NCBI RefSeq assembly: GCF_030013905.1
Contig: NZ_CP124862.1
Coordinates: 1-64,000 of the forward strand
Direction: 5' to 3'
DNA length: 64,000 bases
Origin: Petroclostridium sp. X23
Lineage (GTDB): Bacteria > Bacillota > Clostridia > SK-Y3
This document shows, in pieces, positions 34,619 to 43,779 of the stretch. How positions within the stretch are numbered: the first letter of the stretch is position 1; each line of letters begins with the position of its first letter. Below the pieces are notes generated by a model. That model saw nothing but the letters and a program-made list of their open reading frames with translations. It was not told the DNA's origin and ran no database searches. The position numbers and the translations under genes were made by a program.

Positions 34619-34667
34619 GTATAAAGAACTGTCAGTGATCGGAAAACTGTCAGTTCTTTATTTGTGT
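34535..34667 (+). ncRNA. putative small RNA 2 (paralogue of small RNA 1)
   Basis: Same promoter and conserved body as small RNA 1, but a different terminator: AAAGAACTG/CAGTTCTTT (34623-34631 with 34651-34659) followed by ATTTGTGTTT. The substitutions lie near the 5' hairpin; the CCTCC segment is unchanged. Followed directly by the thrS promoter. Confidence 0.6.
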
Positions 34668-34712
34668 TTGATGATTTGATGATTCAATATATAAATTTAT
34701 TACATTGATACC

Positions 34713-34741
34713 TTGACAATAAAACTAAAGAAAACTATAAT
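34713..34741 (+). promoter_or_regulatory. promoter of thrS
   Basis: TTGACA at 34713-34718 and TATAAT at 34736-34741, spacer 17: a near-consensus sigma-A promoter driving the T-box leader. Confidence 0.85.
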
Positions 34742-34754
34742 ATCATTAAAATGA

Positions 34755-35000
34755 ATAATAAACAATGCAATGAAGAGAAGAGTAAGTTATATACAGCCCT
34801 AAGAGAGGTATCATCATGGCTGAGAGTGATGCTAGGTATGCATAACTGAAAACCGCCTTGGAGCATCTTTATGTTGATTACGTTATAATCATACCGGTAT
34901 GCTCAATATACCTGGTAGTAAAGTGGATTTTCAATTAGGGTGGAACCGCGGGATATAAGACTCTCGTCCTTAAATAGTTTAAGGACAGAGTCTTTTGTAT
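34755..35000 (+). promoter_or_regulatory. T-box leader of thrS
   Basis: T-box core AGGGTGGAACCGCGGG at 34937-34952 is followed by the terminator AAGACTCTCGTCCTTAAA/TTTAAGGACAGAGTCTT (34957-34994) and TTTTG. The upstream part holds the Stem I region with AGAGAGG and GGCTGAGAG elements. Uncharged tRNA-Thr is expected to stabilise the antiterminator and induce thrS. Confidence 0.92.
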
Positions 35001-35067
35001 TTTTAAAACCATGAAGAATGGTAATAAAGATTAATAATTTTATAATAAATGAAAGGATGACAACCAA

Positions 35068-36978
35068 ATGATTAATGTAACTTTAAAAGATGGTTCGGTA
35101 AAGGAATATGAAAAGGGTACTACAGTAATGCAGGTTGCGGAAAGCATCAGTGCAGGTCTTGCTAGAGTGGTGATGGCCGGTCTGGTTGACGGACAGGTAA
35201 AAGATTTAGCCTATGCATTAAATGAGGACTGTAGTGTTAGCTTGCTGACCTTTGAAGATGATGGCGGAAAGCATGCTTTCAGACATACGACATCACATAT
35301 ATTGGCTCAAGCTGTAAAGAGGCTGTTTCCTGAAGCGAAACTAGCGATAGGGCCTTCCATTGACAATGGCTTTTATTACGATTTTGATGTAGATAAGACT
35401 TTCACTCCGGAAATTGTTGAAAAGATAGAAGGGGAAATGAAAAAGATTGTAAAAGAAAATCTTGCGCTAGAGCGAATGGAGCTTCCGCGGGAAGAGGCAA
35501 TTAAGCTAATGGAAGAAAAGGGAGAAATCTATAAAGTTGAGTTGATTCGCGACCTTCCGGAAGATGCGGTGATATCTTTCTACAAGCAGGGAGATTTTAT
35601 AGATTTGTGCGCAGGACCTCATATTCCTTCGACGGGTAAAGTGAAAGCAATAAAATTATTAAATGTCGCAGGTGCTTACTGGAGAGGCAGCGAGAAAAAT
35701 AAAATGCTTCAGAGAATTTACGGTACTTGCTTTACTAAAAAAAGCGACCTGGATGAGTACTTGAATAGATTAGAAGAAGCGAAAAAGAGAGATCACAGAA
35801 AGCTTGGAAGAGAATTAGACTTGTTCAACATATTAGAAGAAGGACCCGGATTTCCATTCTTTATGCCTAAAGGCATGACTTTAAGAAATATATTGGAGGA
35901 TTTCTGGAGAGAAGAGCACAGAAAGTGGGGATATCAGGAGATCAAGACACCTATTATCCTTAATGAAGATTTGTGGCATCGTTCCGGACACTGGGACCAC
36001 TATAAAGAAAACATGTATTTTACTAAAATTGATGAAGGTGATTTCGCTATTAAGCCCATGAATTGTCCTGGTGGTATGCTGGTATATAAACGCAAAATGC
36101 ATTCTTACAGAGATTTGCCGCAGAGAATGGCGGAAATGGGATTAGTTCATAGACATGAACTGTCAGGCGCGCTGCATGGCTTGATGAGAGTAAGGTGTTT
36201 TACCCAAGATGATGCACACATATTTATGCTTCCTTCACAAATAAAGCAGGAAATTATCAATGTAATTAATTTGATTGACTATTTCTACGGTGTATTTGGC
36301 TTTAACTATCATGTTGAGCTTTCAACAAGACCGGAGAATTCAATGGGTTCGGAAGAACAATGGGAAGTCGCTACTGGGGGCCTAAGAGAAGCTTTAGAGG
36401 AAAAAGGAATGAAATATAAAGTAAATGAAGGTGATGGTGCATTTTATGGACCTAAGATTGATTTCCACCTTGAAGATTCTATAGGACGTACCTGGCAGTG
36501 CGGTACCATTCAGCTTGATTTCCAGATGCCGGAAAAATTTGATCTTAATTATACCGGCAGTGATGGAGAAAAGCATAGACCGGTTATGATTCACAGAGTT
36601 GTTTTTGGCAGCATTGAAAGATTTATTGCAATACTAACTGAACATTATGCAGGTGCTTTCCCAACTTGGCTGGCACCGGTACAGGTTAAAATTCTTGCGA
36701 TTGCCGATAAACATCATGAATATGTAGTAGGTCTGCAAAAACAGTTTGAACAGGCAGGTATCCGTGTGGAAACCGATTTAAGAAATGAAAAAATCGGTTA
36801 TAAGATCCGTGAGGCCCAGCTGGAAAAAGTACCTTATATGCTTGTAATAGGTGATAAGGAAATGGAATCCGGGGCTGTAGCTGTAAGATCCCGTAAAGAG
36901 GGAGATCAAGGTGTGATGTCGGTTGAAGAATTTATTAATAAGATCAAAGAAGAAGTGAAAAAGAAAGTGAATAATTAG
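35068..36978 (+). CDS. thrS: threonyl-tRNA synthetase
   Basis: A 636-residue class II synthetase charging tRNA-Thr. Domains: TGS (1-62), the editing domain with HTTSHILAQA and the zinc-like HxxxH plus CAGPHI, catalytic core with motif 2 (VHRHELSGALHGLMRVRCFTQDDAH), zinc ligands (MNCPGGM Cys, HIF His) and motif 3 (HRVVFGSIERFIAI), then the anticodon-binding domain from ~530. AAAGGATG upstream. Regulated by the T-box leader. Confidence 0.97.
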   Translation: MINVTLKDGSVKEYEKGTTVMQVAESISAGLARVVMAGLVDGQVKDLAYALNEDCSVSLLTFEDDGGKHAFRHTTSHILAQAVKRLFPEAKLAIGPSIDNGFYYDFDVDKTFTPEIVEKIEGEMKKIVKENLALERMELPREEAIKLMEEKGEIYKVELIRDLPEDAVISFYKQGDFIDLCAGPHIPSTGKVKAIKLLNVAGAYWRGSEKNKMLQRIYGTCFTKKSDLDEYLNRLEEAKKRDHRKLGRELDLFNILEEGPGFPFFMPKGMTLRNILEDFWREEHRKWGYQEIKTPIILNEDLWHRSGHWDHYKENMYFTKIDEGDFAIKPMNCPGGMLVYKRKMHSYRDLPQRMAEMGLVHRHELSGALHGLMRVRCFTQDDAHIFMLPSQIKQEIINVINLIDYFYGVFGFNYHVELSTRPENSMGSEEQWEVATGGLREALEEKGMKYKVNEGDGAFYGPKIDFHLEDSIGRTWQCGTIQLDFQMPEKFDLNYTGSDGEKHRPVMIHRVVFGSIERFIAILTEHYAGAFPTWLAPVQVKILAIADKHHEYVVGLQKQFEQAGIRVETDLRNEKIGYKIREAQLEKVPYMLVIGDKEMESGAVAVRSRKEGDQGVMSVEEFINKIKEEVKKKVNN

Positions 36979-36983
36979 TTTAC

Positions 36984-37040
36984 AGTTCACAGTTCACGGT
37001 TCACAGAGAAATAAAAATCTGTTAACTGTGAACTATTTTT
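36984..37040 (+). terminator. thrS terminator built from heptamer repeats
   Basis: AGTTCACAGTT (36984-36994) pairs perfectly with AACTGTGAACT (37024-37034) and is followed by ATTTTTATG. The region TTTACAGTTCACAGTTCACGGTTCACAG is a run of 7-base units related to the array near 26066. Confidence 0.7.
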
Positions 37041-37110
37041 ATGTATATTTTCTCTCATTTAGCAAAAAATATTTTTAACAAGTATGCGAAATTGAGGGGG
37101 ATTATTGCTT

Positions 37111-37785
37111 ATGAAAAAATTTGTTGTATCAATACTCATTTTAGCTGTCACATGTGGTTCGTGCTATTATTACTATAAAACATGGACGACAGAATCTGTA
37201 TTGTCTAAATACGGTTCACGGGGGCAGGAAGTAAAAGATATACAATATAAGTTAGCGATATGGGGCTATTACAAAGGGAAAGTTGATGGCGTTTATGGAT
37301 GGAGGACCTCACAGGCAGTTAGAAGCTTCCAAAAAAAAAATGATCTTACGGTAGACGGGATTGCAGGCCCTCAGACTCTAGCAGCACTCGGGCTGCCAAC
37401 GGGTAGGGGCACTACACAAACCACTACTTCCAGATCCGGAGATGTGAATCTACTGGCAAGAGTCATCAATGGTGAGGCCAGAGGGGAGCCGTACATAGGA
37501 CAGGTAGCAGTTGGAGCGGTGATACTAAATAGAGTGCAGCATCCATCTTTTCCGAATACCATGGCAGGGGTTGTATACCAGCCCAGAGCATTCACAGCGA
37601 TTACTGATGGACAGGTCCATGCAAATATGCAGTCCGATTCTATTAGAGCAGCCCAAGATGCGTTAAATGGGTGGGATCCATCCGGTGGAGCGATTTATTA
37701 TTATAATCCCGCGAAGACGACTAGTAATTGGATATATAGCAGGCCCGTTATAAAAAGAATCGGAAAGCATGTGTTTGCAAAATAA
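37111..37785 (+). CDS. sleB: spore cortex-lytic enzyme SleB
   Basis: A 224-residue germination hydrolase. An N-terminal membrane/signal segment (about residues 3-20) is followed by a PG_binding_1 domain (YGSRGQEVKDIQYKL ... VDGIAGPQTLAALGL, ~32-95) and a SleB catalytic domain (LARVINGEARGEPYIGQVAV ... GWDPSGGAIYYYNP). SleB is a lytic transglycosylase that degrades muramic-lactam cortex. ATG 37111 fits GAGGGGG at 37094-37100. The usual ypeB partner is not adjacent. Followed by a terminator at 37825-37855. Confidence 0.92.
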   Translation: MKKFVVSILILAVTCGSCYYYYKTWTTESVLSKYGSRGQEVKDIQYKLAIWGYYKGKVDGVYGWRTSQAVRSFQKKNDLTVDGIAGPQTLAALGLPTGRGTTQTTTSRSGDVNLLARVINGEARGEPYIGQVAVGAVILNRVQHPSFPNTMAGVVYQPRAFTAITDGQVHANMQSDSIRAAQDALNGWDPSGGAIYYYNPAKTTSNWIYSRPVIKRIGKHVFAK

Positions 37786-37824
37786 TTAAGATATCAATGA
37801 AAATTCATTTCCACTTATATTTAT

Positions 37825-37855
37825 TGGCTCTGGATTCAATCCAGGGCTTTATTAT
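37825..37855 (+). terminator. terminator after sleB
   Basis: GGCTCTGGAT/ATCCAGGGCT stem with loop TCA (one wobble), then TTATTATAT. Confidence 0.7.
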
Positions 37856-38020
37856 ATATTGTTTGTATTTTTCATTGCTAGTAAAGTAATAAATAAACCG
37901 ATTTACTAACTAAACAGATAGATTTTTCGAATATAATGATTGATTATATGATATATGCATGTGAATATAGTCACATAAAACGATTTATTAAAGATAAAGT
38001 TAAAAAAATATAAAAAAGTC

Positions 38021-38049
38021 TTGAAAACAATAAGAAATTCATATATAAT
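38021..38049 (+). promoter_or_regulatory. promoter under LacI-type operator control
   Basis: TTGAAA at 38021-38026 and TATAAT at 38044-38049, spacer 17. The 20-bp palindrome at 38055-38074 covers the start site. Gives a ~270-nt leader before the lacI-family gene. Confidence 0.7.
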
Positions 38050-38054
38050 ATCAA

Positions 38055-38074
38055 TTAATAAACCGGTTTATTAA
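38055..38074. promoter_or_regulatory. LacI-family operator O1
   Basis: Perfect 20-bp palindrome TTAATAAACCGGTTTATTAA with a central CG typical of LacI/GalR-family operators, at +1 of the promoter. Confidence 0.8.
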
Positions 38075-38137
38075 ATTGCTTGTTACATATGATTTAAAAA
38101 ATAATAGTATTAATTGCTAAATTTTTATTTAATCAGA

Positions 38138-38155
38138 TAATAAACCGGTTTATTA
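38138..38155. promoter_or_regulatory. LacI-family operator O2
   Basis: Perfect 18-bp palindrome TAATAAACCGGTTTATTA, 82 bases centre to centre from O1, suggesting DNA looping. A third imperfect copy (AAATAAACCGATTTACTAA) lies at about 37890-37908. Confidence 0.8.
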
Positions 38156-38320
38156 ATGTTCAAACATATATTATACCAAAAATTGCGATACGTACAAAAG
38201 ATATAAATAAGAATTATACTTTATAAATGTAAATGTTATAATATTCAGGTATTGACATATCTGTAGGTTGGTATACCATTCAGTTAATTATAATTCTTAT
38301 AGATGGAGAAGGGGATGTTT

Positions 38321-39337
38321 ATGGCAAAGGTTAGAATGATAGATGTTGCACAAAAAGCAGGTGTTTCGAAAAGTACGGTTTCGCAATTTTTAAGCAAACG
38401 TTATGAGTTTATGTCTGAGGACACACGCCAACGCATTGCACAAGCAATAAAAGAATTAGGTTTTCAGCCGAATGCTTTAGCAAGAAGCTTGAAAATGAAA
38501 AAAACAAATACAGTAGGTATTATCATGGCGAATGTTCTTCATCCATTTTCTACTGCTGTAAGCAGAGGCGTGGAGGATTACTGTCAAAAGCATGGATACA
38601 ATGTAATATTATGTAATGCTGATGATAAACCCACTAAAGAGAGAGCATATATTCATATGCTGCAAATGAAGCAGGTGGATGGAATTATTATTGCATCTAC
38701 GGGGGCTAATAATGATGTGCTAAAACAAGAAATTGATAGTGGATTTCCGATTGTTTTATTTGATCGCGTATTTAATGACTTGGAAACCGACGCGGTCTAT
38801 TCCGATAACCGTAAAGGTGCGTTCATGGCAATAGAACATTTAATTCAGCTTGGACACAATAGAATTGCTCTGATAGTGCCGGAAGGGTCTTTAATCAGCG
38901 CAAGAACTGAAAGAATACAAGGATATTATGAAGCGCTTAAAGCACATGATATACCTATAGACGAAGAGTTAGTAAAATTCTTATCACATTCCGAAGCGGA
39001 CTTACAATTGGATAGCTTATGGAATAATGAAAATCCGCCTACAGCAATACTTACTATAAACGATTTAATGACCATGGAAGTATTAACTTATATCAAAAAG
39101 AAAAAGATCAAGATTCCTGAAGATGTAGCATTGATCGGCTTTGATGATTTTCCAACAGCACACTTAGTGGAACCTCCCCTAACAGTTGTTGCACAGCCTA
39201 CTTATGAAATCGGTGTTAGATCTGCGGAACTGCTGATACAACATATTGAAAACAGCAAATCACAAAAATACGTACAGCAAATTTTTCCATGCCAATTGAT
39301 TATTCGAGACTCTTGCGGATTCAGAAAAAAAGCATAA
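38321..39337 (+). CDS. LacI-family transcriptional regulator
   Basis: A 338-residue regulator. The N-terminal helix-turn-helix is VRMIDVAQKAGVSKSTVSQFL, followed by the hinge QPNALARSLKM and a periplasmic-binding-like effector domain (NTVGIIMANVLHPFST ... IGFDDFPTAHLVEPPLT). ATG 38321 is chosen because GGAGAAGGGG lies at 38305-38314. Three palindromic operators upstream imply autoregulation. The uronate-type TRAP/KdgK operon immediately downstream is the probable target and a sugar acid the probable effector, though no matching operator is seen right before dctP. Confidence 0.92.
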   Translation: MAKVRMIDVAQKAGVSKSTVSQFLSKRYEFMSEDTRQRIAQAIKELGFQPNALARSLKMKKTNTVGIIMANVLHPFSTAVSRGVEDYCQKHGYNVILCNADDKPTKERAYIHMLQMKQVDGIIIASTGANNDVLKQEIDSGFPIVLFDRVFNDLETDAVYSDNRKGAFMAIEHLIQLGHNRIALIVPEGSLISARTERIQGYYEALKAHDIPIDEELVKFLSHSEADLQLDSLWNNENPPTAILTINDLMTMEVLTYIKKKKIKIPEDVALIGFDDFPTAHLVEPPLTVVAQPTYEIGVRSAELLIQHIENSKSQKYVQQIFPCQLIIRDSCGFRKKA

Positions 39338-39525
39338 GACTCTTATAATTATTATATTTACTAAATAATAAGGGCATAATTGTATTAATCCATCAGTATA
39401 AAAATTCTTATGATTGAAAAGGCTATAATACATCTAAAAAGTACCAATTAGGATACGCTTTTTCAATTACATTAAAAAGAATTTTTATAAATATGAAACT
39501 AATAACAATAACGGAGGGAAGAACA

Positions 39526-40563
39526 ATGAAAAAAGCAGTTCTATCATTATCTGTAGCGGTACTGCTGGGGGTATCAGCCATGTTAGCCGGTTGTGGTGCT
39601 CAGAATGCCGAAACGCCGGAAGGCGGCAAACAAGAGGGTGCGTTAAAGATTGTTGCTGCGCATAACCAAACATCTCCCGACAATCCTTATCAAGTCGGTT
39701 TGTTGAAATTCAAAGAGGTGGCAGAAAGTAATTCAAATGGCAATATCACTGTAGAAGTTCACGCAGGTACGTTAGGAACAAGTGAAAATGAGTTAGTAGA
39801 AAAGTTAAAACTGGGAGCAGCAGATGTTGTCGTTGTTTCTCCGGGCTTTATGACTCAGACCGGTATAAAAGAAGTAGACTTGTTCGCGTTACCGTATTTA
39901 TTTGATAGTTATGAACATTGGGAGAAGGTTGTTGATGGTGAAGTCGGACAAAAAATGACAGAGATCATCAGTGAAAAATCAAATAATGATTTTAAAATCG
40001 TAGGATATTGGTCTGCGGGTGTTAGACATTATTATGGTAAGAAACCTATACAATCAATGGCTGATTTAAAGGGAGTTAAAATTCGAACCCAAACATCGGG
40101 TGTAGTTGCCGACTATTGGTTAAAAACCGGTGCAATTCCCACTTCCGTAGCATGGGGAGAACTGTATCAGGCATTGCAGCAAAAGACAGTAGATGCTTCG
40201 GAAAATGCTTATCCGTATTTTGTTCAACAAAACCATCATAAAACAGAAAACGGAAAGTATACAACAGAAACCGGACATGACTATACAACCAGATTTTTGT
40301 TGATGAATGGTAAAAAGTTTGATTCTTTAACAGACGAACAAAAACAAGTTCTTTTAGATGCAGCCAAAGCTTCTGTTGATGCTGAAAGAGAATCGTTACT
40401 AGCTCAAGAAAAAGAATATAAAGAAAAAGCTGTTGCTGAAGGCGCAGTCATTAATGAGATTGATAGAACACCATTTATTGAGCTGGCCGTACCTATTCAA
40501 GATGAGGCAGCAAAAGACATGGGAGCAGAAGATTTGCTCAAACAAATAAGAGATTTGAAATAA
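39526..40563 (+). CDS. dctP: TRAP transporter solute-binding lipoprotein DctP
   Basis: A 345-residue extracytoplasmic binding protein. The lipobox LAGC follows the hydrophobic leader (MKKAVLSLSVAVLLGVSAML), so it is a lipoprotein. The TRAP DctP fold is shown by KLKLGAADVVVVSPG, FALPYLFDSYEH, and the carboxylate-binding arginine region KGVKIRTQTSGV. It captures a C6-type sugar acid for DctQM. ATG 39526 with GGAGGG. A hairpin separates it from dctQ, consistent with higher expression of the binding protein. Confidence 0.95.
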   Translation: MKKAVLSLSVAVLLGVSAMLAGCGAQNAETPEGGKQEGALKIVAAHNQTSPDNPYQVGLLKFKEVAESNSNGNITVEVHAGTLGTSENELVEKLKLGAADVVVVSPGFMTQTGIKEVDLFALPYLFDSYEHWEKVVDGEVGQKMTEIISEKSNNDFKIVGYWSAGVRHYYGKKPIQSMADLKGVKIRTQTSGVVADYWLKTGAIPTSVAWGELYQALQQKTVDASENAYPYFVQQNHHKTENGKYTTETGHDYTTRFLLMNGKKFDSLTDEQKQVLLDAAKASVDAERESLLAQEKEYKEKAVAEGAVINEIDRTPFIELAVPIQDEAAKDMGAEDLLKQIRDLK

Positions 40564-40576
40564 TTGTTATAAGCAG

Positions 40577-40610
40577 GGTGCGGCAGGGGGAGGATCCCTG
40601 TCGTATCTTT
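40577..40610 (+). terminator. attenuator-like hairpin between dctP and dctQ
   Basis: GCGGCAGGG (40580-40588) pairs with CCCTGTCGT (40596-40604), loop GGAGGAT, followed by ATCTTTATT. A weak T-tract suggests partial termination or 3'-end protection of dctP mRNA. Confidence 0.6.
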
Positions 40611-40640
40611 ATTATATTGAATAGGAGGGTAGAAAGATAG

Positions 40641-41114
40641 ATGATCAAGTTTATTGAAAAAGTGCAGTTAGCAATTGGAATTATATGTTTTTCTATTTTT
40701 GTAGTGGCAATTATGATTCAGGTATTTTCCAGATATTTAGGGATTTCGGTCATTTGGACTGAAGAAGTTGCGAATTTCTCGTTTATATGGTCGGTATTCA
40801 TGGGAGCATCTATTATGATGCATCACAAAGAACACTTTCGCTTTACGTTATTATCTGAAAAATTAGAAGGGAAATCAAAAGTTTATCAAGACATCGTTGT
40901 TAATGTTATTCTACTAATTTTTAATTTAGCGATTCTATTTTACGGCATTCTTACGGTACAAAACTTTTGGAACTATCAATGGGTTTCACTTCCTATGCTA
41001 AAGATGGGCTATGTTTGGCTTTGTGTGCCTGTGATGGGATTGTCTATGTCCATTTATGCGATAGATCATTTAATGAATAATATTAGAACATTAAACCGGG
41101 AGGAGGCGAATTAA
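40641..41114 (+). CDS. dctQ: TRAP transporter small permease DctQ
   Basis: A 157-residue membrane protein with four transmembrane helices (near 9-28, 44-64, 88-110, 125-147) and the family motif WTEEVANFSFIWSVFMGAS. It joins DctM to form the sodium-driven TRAP transporter for the ligand bound by DctP. Starts at ATG 40641 behind AGGAGGG; ends four bases before dctM. Confidence 0.93.
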   Translation: MIKFIEKVQLAIGIICFSIFVVAIMIQVFSRYLGISVIWTEEVANFSFIWSVFMGASIMMHHKEHFRFTLLSEKLEGKSKVYQDIVVNVILLIFNLAILFYGILTVQNFWNYQWVSLPMLKMGYVWLCVPVMGLSMSIYAIDHLMNNIRTLNREEAN

Positions 41115-41117
41115 TCA

Positions 41118-42407
41118 ATGAGTGGAATACTTTTAGTGGGCTTATTTATGTTGCTGATTGTCATTGGCGTTCCTATTGCATTTGTGATTGCAATCGTTGC
41201 GTTAATGGGAATTCTAGCGGTTCCATATATACCTGAAATTACAGTACCTATGAAAATGGTAAATGGACTAAATTCTTTTGTGTTATTGGCTGTGCCGTTA
41301 TTTATTTTAGCGGCAAATATCATGAATAGCGGAAAAATTTCACAAAAGCTCATTGAATTTTCAATTTCTATTGTGGGACATATCCGGGGTGGATTAGCCC
41401 ATGCCAATATACTGGTGTCAATGATCTTTGCCGGGGTATCGGGCTCGTCCACTGCTGATACCGCAGGTGTCGGAAAAATTTTGATTCCGAATATGATTGA
41501 AACAGGATATGATAAAGAAACTGCTGTTGGGGTTACGGCGGCTTCTTCAACCATAGGGGTTATTATCCCGCCAAGTATACCCATGATCGTATATGCAGGA
41601 TTAACCAATGCTTCTATAGCCTCTTTATTTCTTGCCGGGATTGTTCCGGGTGTTCTTGTTGGTTTGAGCATGATGGCGGTTGTTTATATTATTTCTTTAA
41701 AGAAAGGGTTTCCTAGATACGAAAGAGCCTCAGTGAAGAAATTCTTAAAGCTTTTTTATGAATCTTTTCCCGCATTGTTAACTCCTGTTATCATCATTGG
41801 AGGAATTATTACAGGATGGTATACGCCAACAGAAGCGGCGGCCTTTGCATCGCTTTATGCATTTATAGTTAGTATGTTCTTTTATAAAACGCTTAAGTTT
41901 AGGGATATACCGGGCATTCTGGTAGAGACCCTCAAGTTGAGTTCTCTGTCACTCTTTGCATTAGCTGCGGCAAGTGCATTGGGCGAATTGTTAGGATACT
42001 ACAAAGTGGCAACAGCAGCAGAACAGTTTTTCACTGCGTATATTACGAATAGATGGTTATTTATGTCCATTGTGATCGCATTCTTTTTATTTGTGGGTAC
42101 TTTTATGGATGCGATTCCTGCGATGATCTTATTTATTCCGGTGTTGCTGCCGGTTGCTTTAAAACTCGGAATTAGTTCTGTTGTCTTAGGGATTGTAACG
42201 GTTATCACTTTAGCTATCGGACTTATTACTCCACCATATGGCTTGTGTCTCTTAATTGCATCATCTATTGGAAATTTATCCATTGAGAGATCGTTTAAAG
42301 CAGTAATCCCTTATTTTCTCGTCGTACTGGTAGTTCTGATTTTTATTGCGTATTTTCCGGATGTGGCTTTATATATTCCAAAATTAATCAATCCGGATTT
42401 GCTGTAA
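41118..42407 (+). CDS. dctM: TRAP transporter large permease DctM
   Basis: A 429-residue permease with about twelve membrane segments. Family motifs include PIAFVIAIVALMGI, AVPLFILAANIMNSG, FAGVSGSSTADTAGVG and PPSIPMIVYAG. It forms the substrate path of the DctPQM system and uses an ion gradient. Coupled to dctQ (gap of three bases) behind GGGAGGAGG. Confidence 0.96.
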   Translation: MSGILLVGLFMLLIVIGVPIAFVIAIVALMGILAVPYIPEITVPMKMVNGLNSFVLLAVPLFILAANIMNSGKISQKLIEFSISIVGHIRGGLAHANILVSMIFAGVSGSSTADTAGVGKILIPNMIETGYDKETAVGVTAASSTIGVIIPPSIPMIVYAGLTNASIASLFLAGIVPGVLVGLSMMAVVYIISLKKGFPRYERASVKKFLKLFYESFPALLTPVIIIGGIITGWYTPTEAAAFASLYAFIVSMFFYKTLKFRDIPGILVETLKLSSLSLFALAAASALGELLGYYKVATAAEQFFTAYITNRWLFMSIVIAFFLFVGTFMDAIPAMILFIPVLLPVALKLGISSVVLGIVTVITLAIGLITPPYGLCLLIASSIGNLSIERSFKAVIPYFLVVLVVLIFIAYFPDVALYIPKLINPDLL

Positions 42408-42452
42408 TAGTTTGTAGCCTGGACAGTAACGTTAATATATTTTTGGATAGAG

Positions 42453-42770
42453 TTGAATTTAAGTAAAATGAAAGGCATATGGGATCAGATCATGGTTAAA
42501 AGAACAGTATTAAGCAGCAGTGGATCTTTAATGATGGTTAAAGTTGAACTGCCAAAAGACTTCCAGGGTGATATAGACCGGCATCCTGAAGAACAGCTTA
42601 GTTATTTGGAAAAAGGAATTGTAGAATTTGAGTTAAGCGGTGAAAAAAGAATTATAGGGCAGGGTGAGACCCTTTATATTCCCTCTAATGAAATTCATAG
42701 GGTGAAGGTCATTGAGGAATGTGTGATTATTGATATTTTTACGCCGGTTCGTAAGGATTTATTACAATAA
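42453..42770 (+). CDS. KdgF-like cupin protein
   Basis: A ~105-residue single-domain cupin. Metal-ligand motif HPEEQLSYLEKG and the second cupin motif IPSNEIHRVKV are visible. Length and context match KdgF, which converts 4,5-unsaturated uronates from pectin or alginate into linear ketonised forms. The start is uncertain: TTG 42453 lies after GGATAGAG, alternatives are ATG 42468 or 42492. Located between dctM and kdgK, supporting a role in unsaturated-uronate breakdown (inference). Confidence 0.75.
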   Translation: MNLSKMKGIWDQIMVKRTVLSSSGSLMMVKVELPKDFQGDIDRHPEEQLSYLEKGIVEFELSGEKRIIGQGETLYIPSNEIHRVKVIEECVIIDIFTPVRKDLLQ

Positions 42771-42794
42771 GCCATAATTCAAGGGGGTGAAAAG

Positions 42795-43748
42795 ATGGCT
42801 GATATTATTACAATTGGAGATGGTATGGTTACAATGGACCCTGCTACTAAGGGACCTATGCGATTTGTCAACTCGTTTGTCCGTAAAGTAGGTGGAGCTG
42901 AGTTAAACTTTGCCGTCGGATGCGCGAGATTAGGATTGGATGTAGGTTGGATAAGCAGATTAGGCAAAGACGAATTTGGGCGGGTTGTCAAGAAATTCAT
43001 GGCAAGTGAAGGTGTGGACATGTCTCAGGTGAAATTTGTTAATGATTATCCTACAGCGTTAAATTTTAAAGAGATTTTGGAAGATGGCAGCGCACGGATA
43101 TTCTATTATCGTCAGGGAACGGCCACTACGACAATGACACCGGATGATCTTAATCCTGACTATTTCAAACAAGCAAAGCTGTTGCATATTACAGGGGTTT
43201 TTCCTGCGATAGCCGAACACTATATTCCTATTATGCAGCGCGCGCTGGAACTGGCGAAAGAACATAATCTACTTGTTTCCTTCGACCCAAATATCAGGCT
43301 GCGGCTATGGAAAAGTAAGGAAGCAGCGAGGGAAGTGCTGACTTCTTTTCTACCATATGTTGATATTGTATTAACAGGTATTGATGAGGCAGAATTATTG
43401 TTAGGCACGAATGAACCGAAGAAGATTGTTGAGCGATTTTATCAATATGGTGCCGGCTATGTTTCAATTAAAAAAGGGAAAGACGGTTCAGTCGGTGCCT
43501 ATGGCAGCGAGTATATAGAATCGCCCCCGGTAAAAGAGCGTAAAGTTGTAGATACGGTTGGCGCAGGAGACGGTTACGATGCAGGCTTTATTTATGGTGT
43601 AATGAATGGTTGGAGCCTTGAGAGAACATTGAAATTCGCCAATACCATAGGTGCTATGGTAGTGAGTGTAACCGGGGATAATGAAGGATTGCCGTATTAT
43701 GAAGATGTTTTAATGTATATGGGTGAAATGGAATATATCGAAAGATAA
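42795..43748 (+). CDS. kdgK: 2-keto-3-deoxygluconate kinase (PfkB family)
   Basis: A 317-residue ribokinase-family sugar kinase. The N-terminal GGAELNFAVGCARLGLDVGWI is the substrate-binding motif and the C-terminal DTVGAGDGYDAGFIYG holds the catalytic aspartate (GAGD). It probably phosphorylates 2-keto-3-deoxygluconate to KDPG; other keto-sugar acids remain possible. AAGGGGGTG upstream. Operon with TRAP and the aldolase. Confidence 0.88.
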   Translation: MADIITIGDGMVTMDPATKGPMRFVNSFVRKVGGAELNFAVGCARLGLDVGWISRLGKDEFGRVVKKFMASEGVDMSQVKFVNDYPTALNFKEILEDGSARIFYYRQGTATTTMTPDDLNPDYFKQAKLLHITGVFPAIAEHYIPIMQRALELAKEHNLLVSFDPNIRLRLWKSKEAAREVLTSFLPYVDIVLTGIDEAELLLGTNEPKKIVERFYQYGAGYVSIKKGKDGSVGAYGSEYIESPPVKERKVVDTVGAGDGYDAGFIYGVMNGWSLERTLKFANTIGAMVVSVTGDNEGLPYYEDVLMYMGEMEYIER

Positions 43749-43779
43749 TATATATAATAAAAAAGAGGATGGTGTTATC

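Noticed and set aside
37105..37110. Earlier TTG start for sleB
   Set aside because: Only four bases from the ribosome site; ATG 37111 is better placed.
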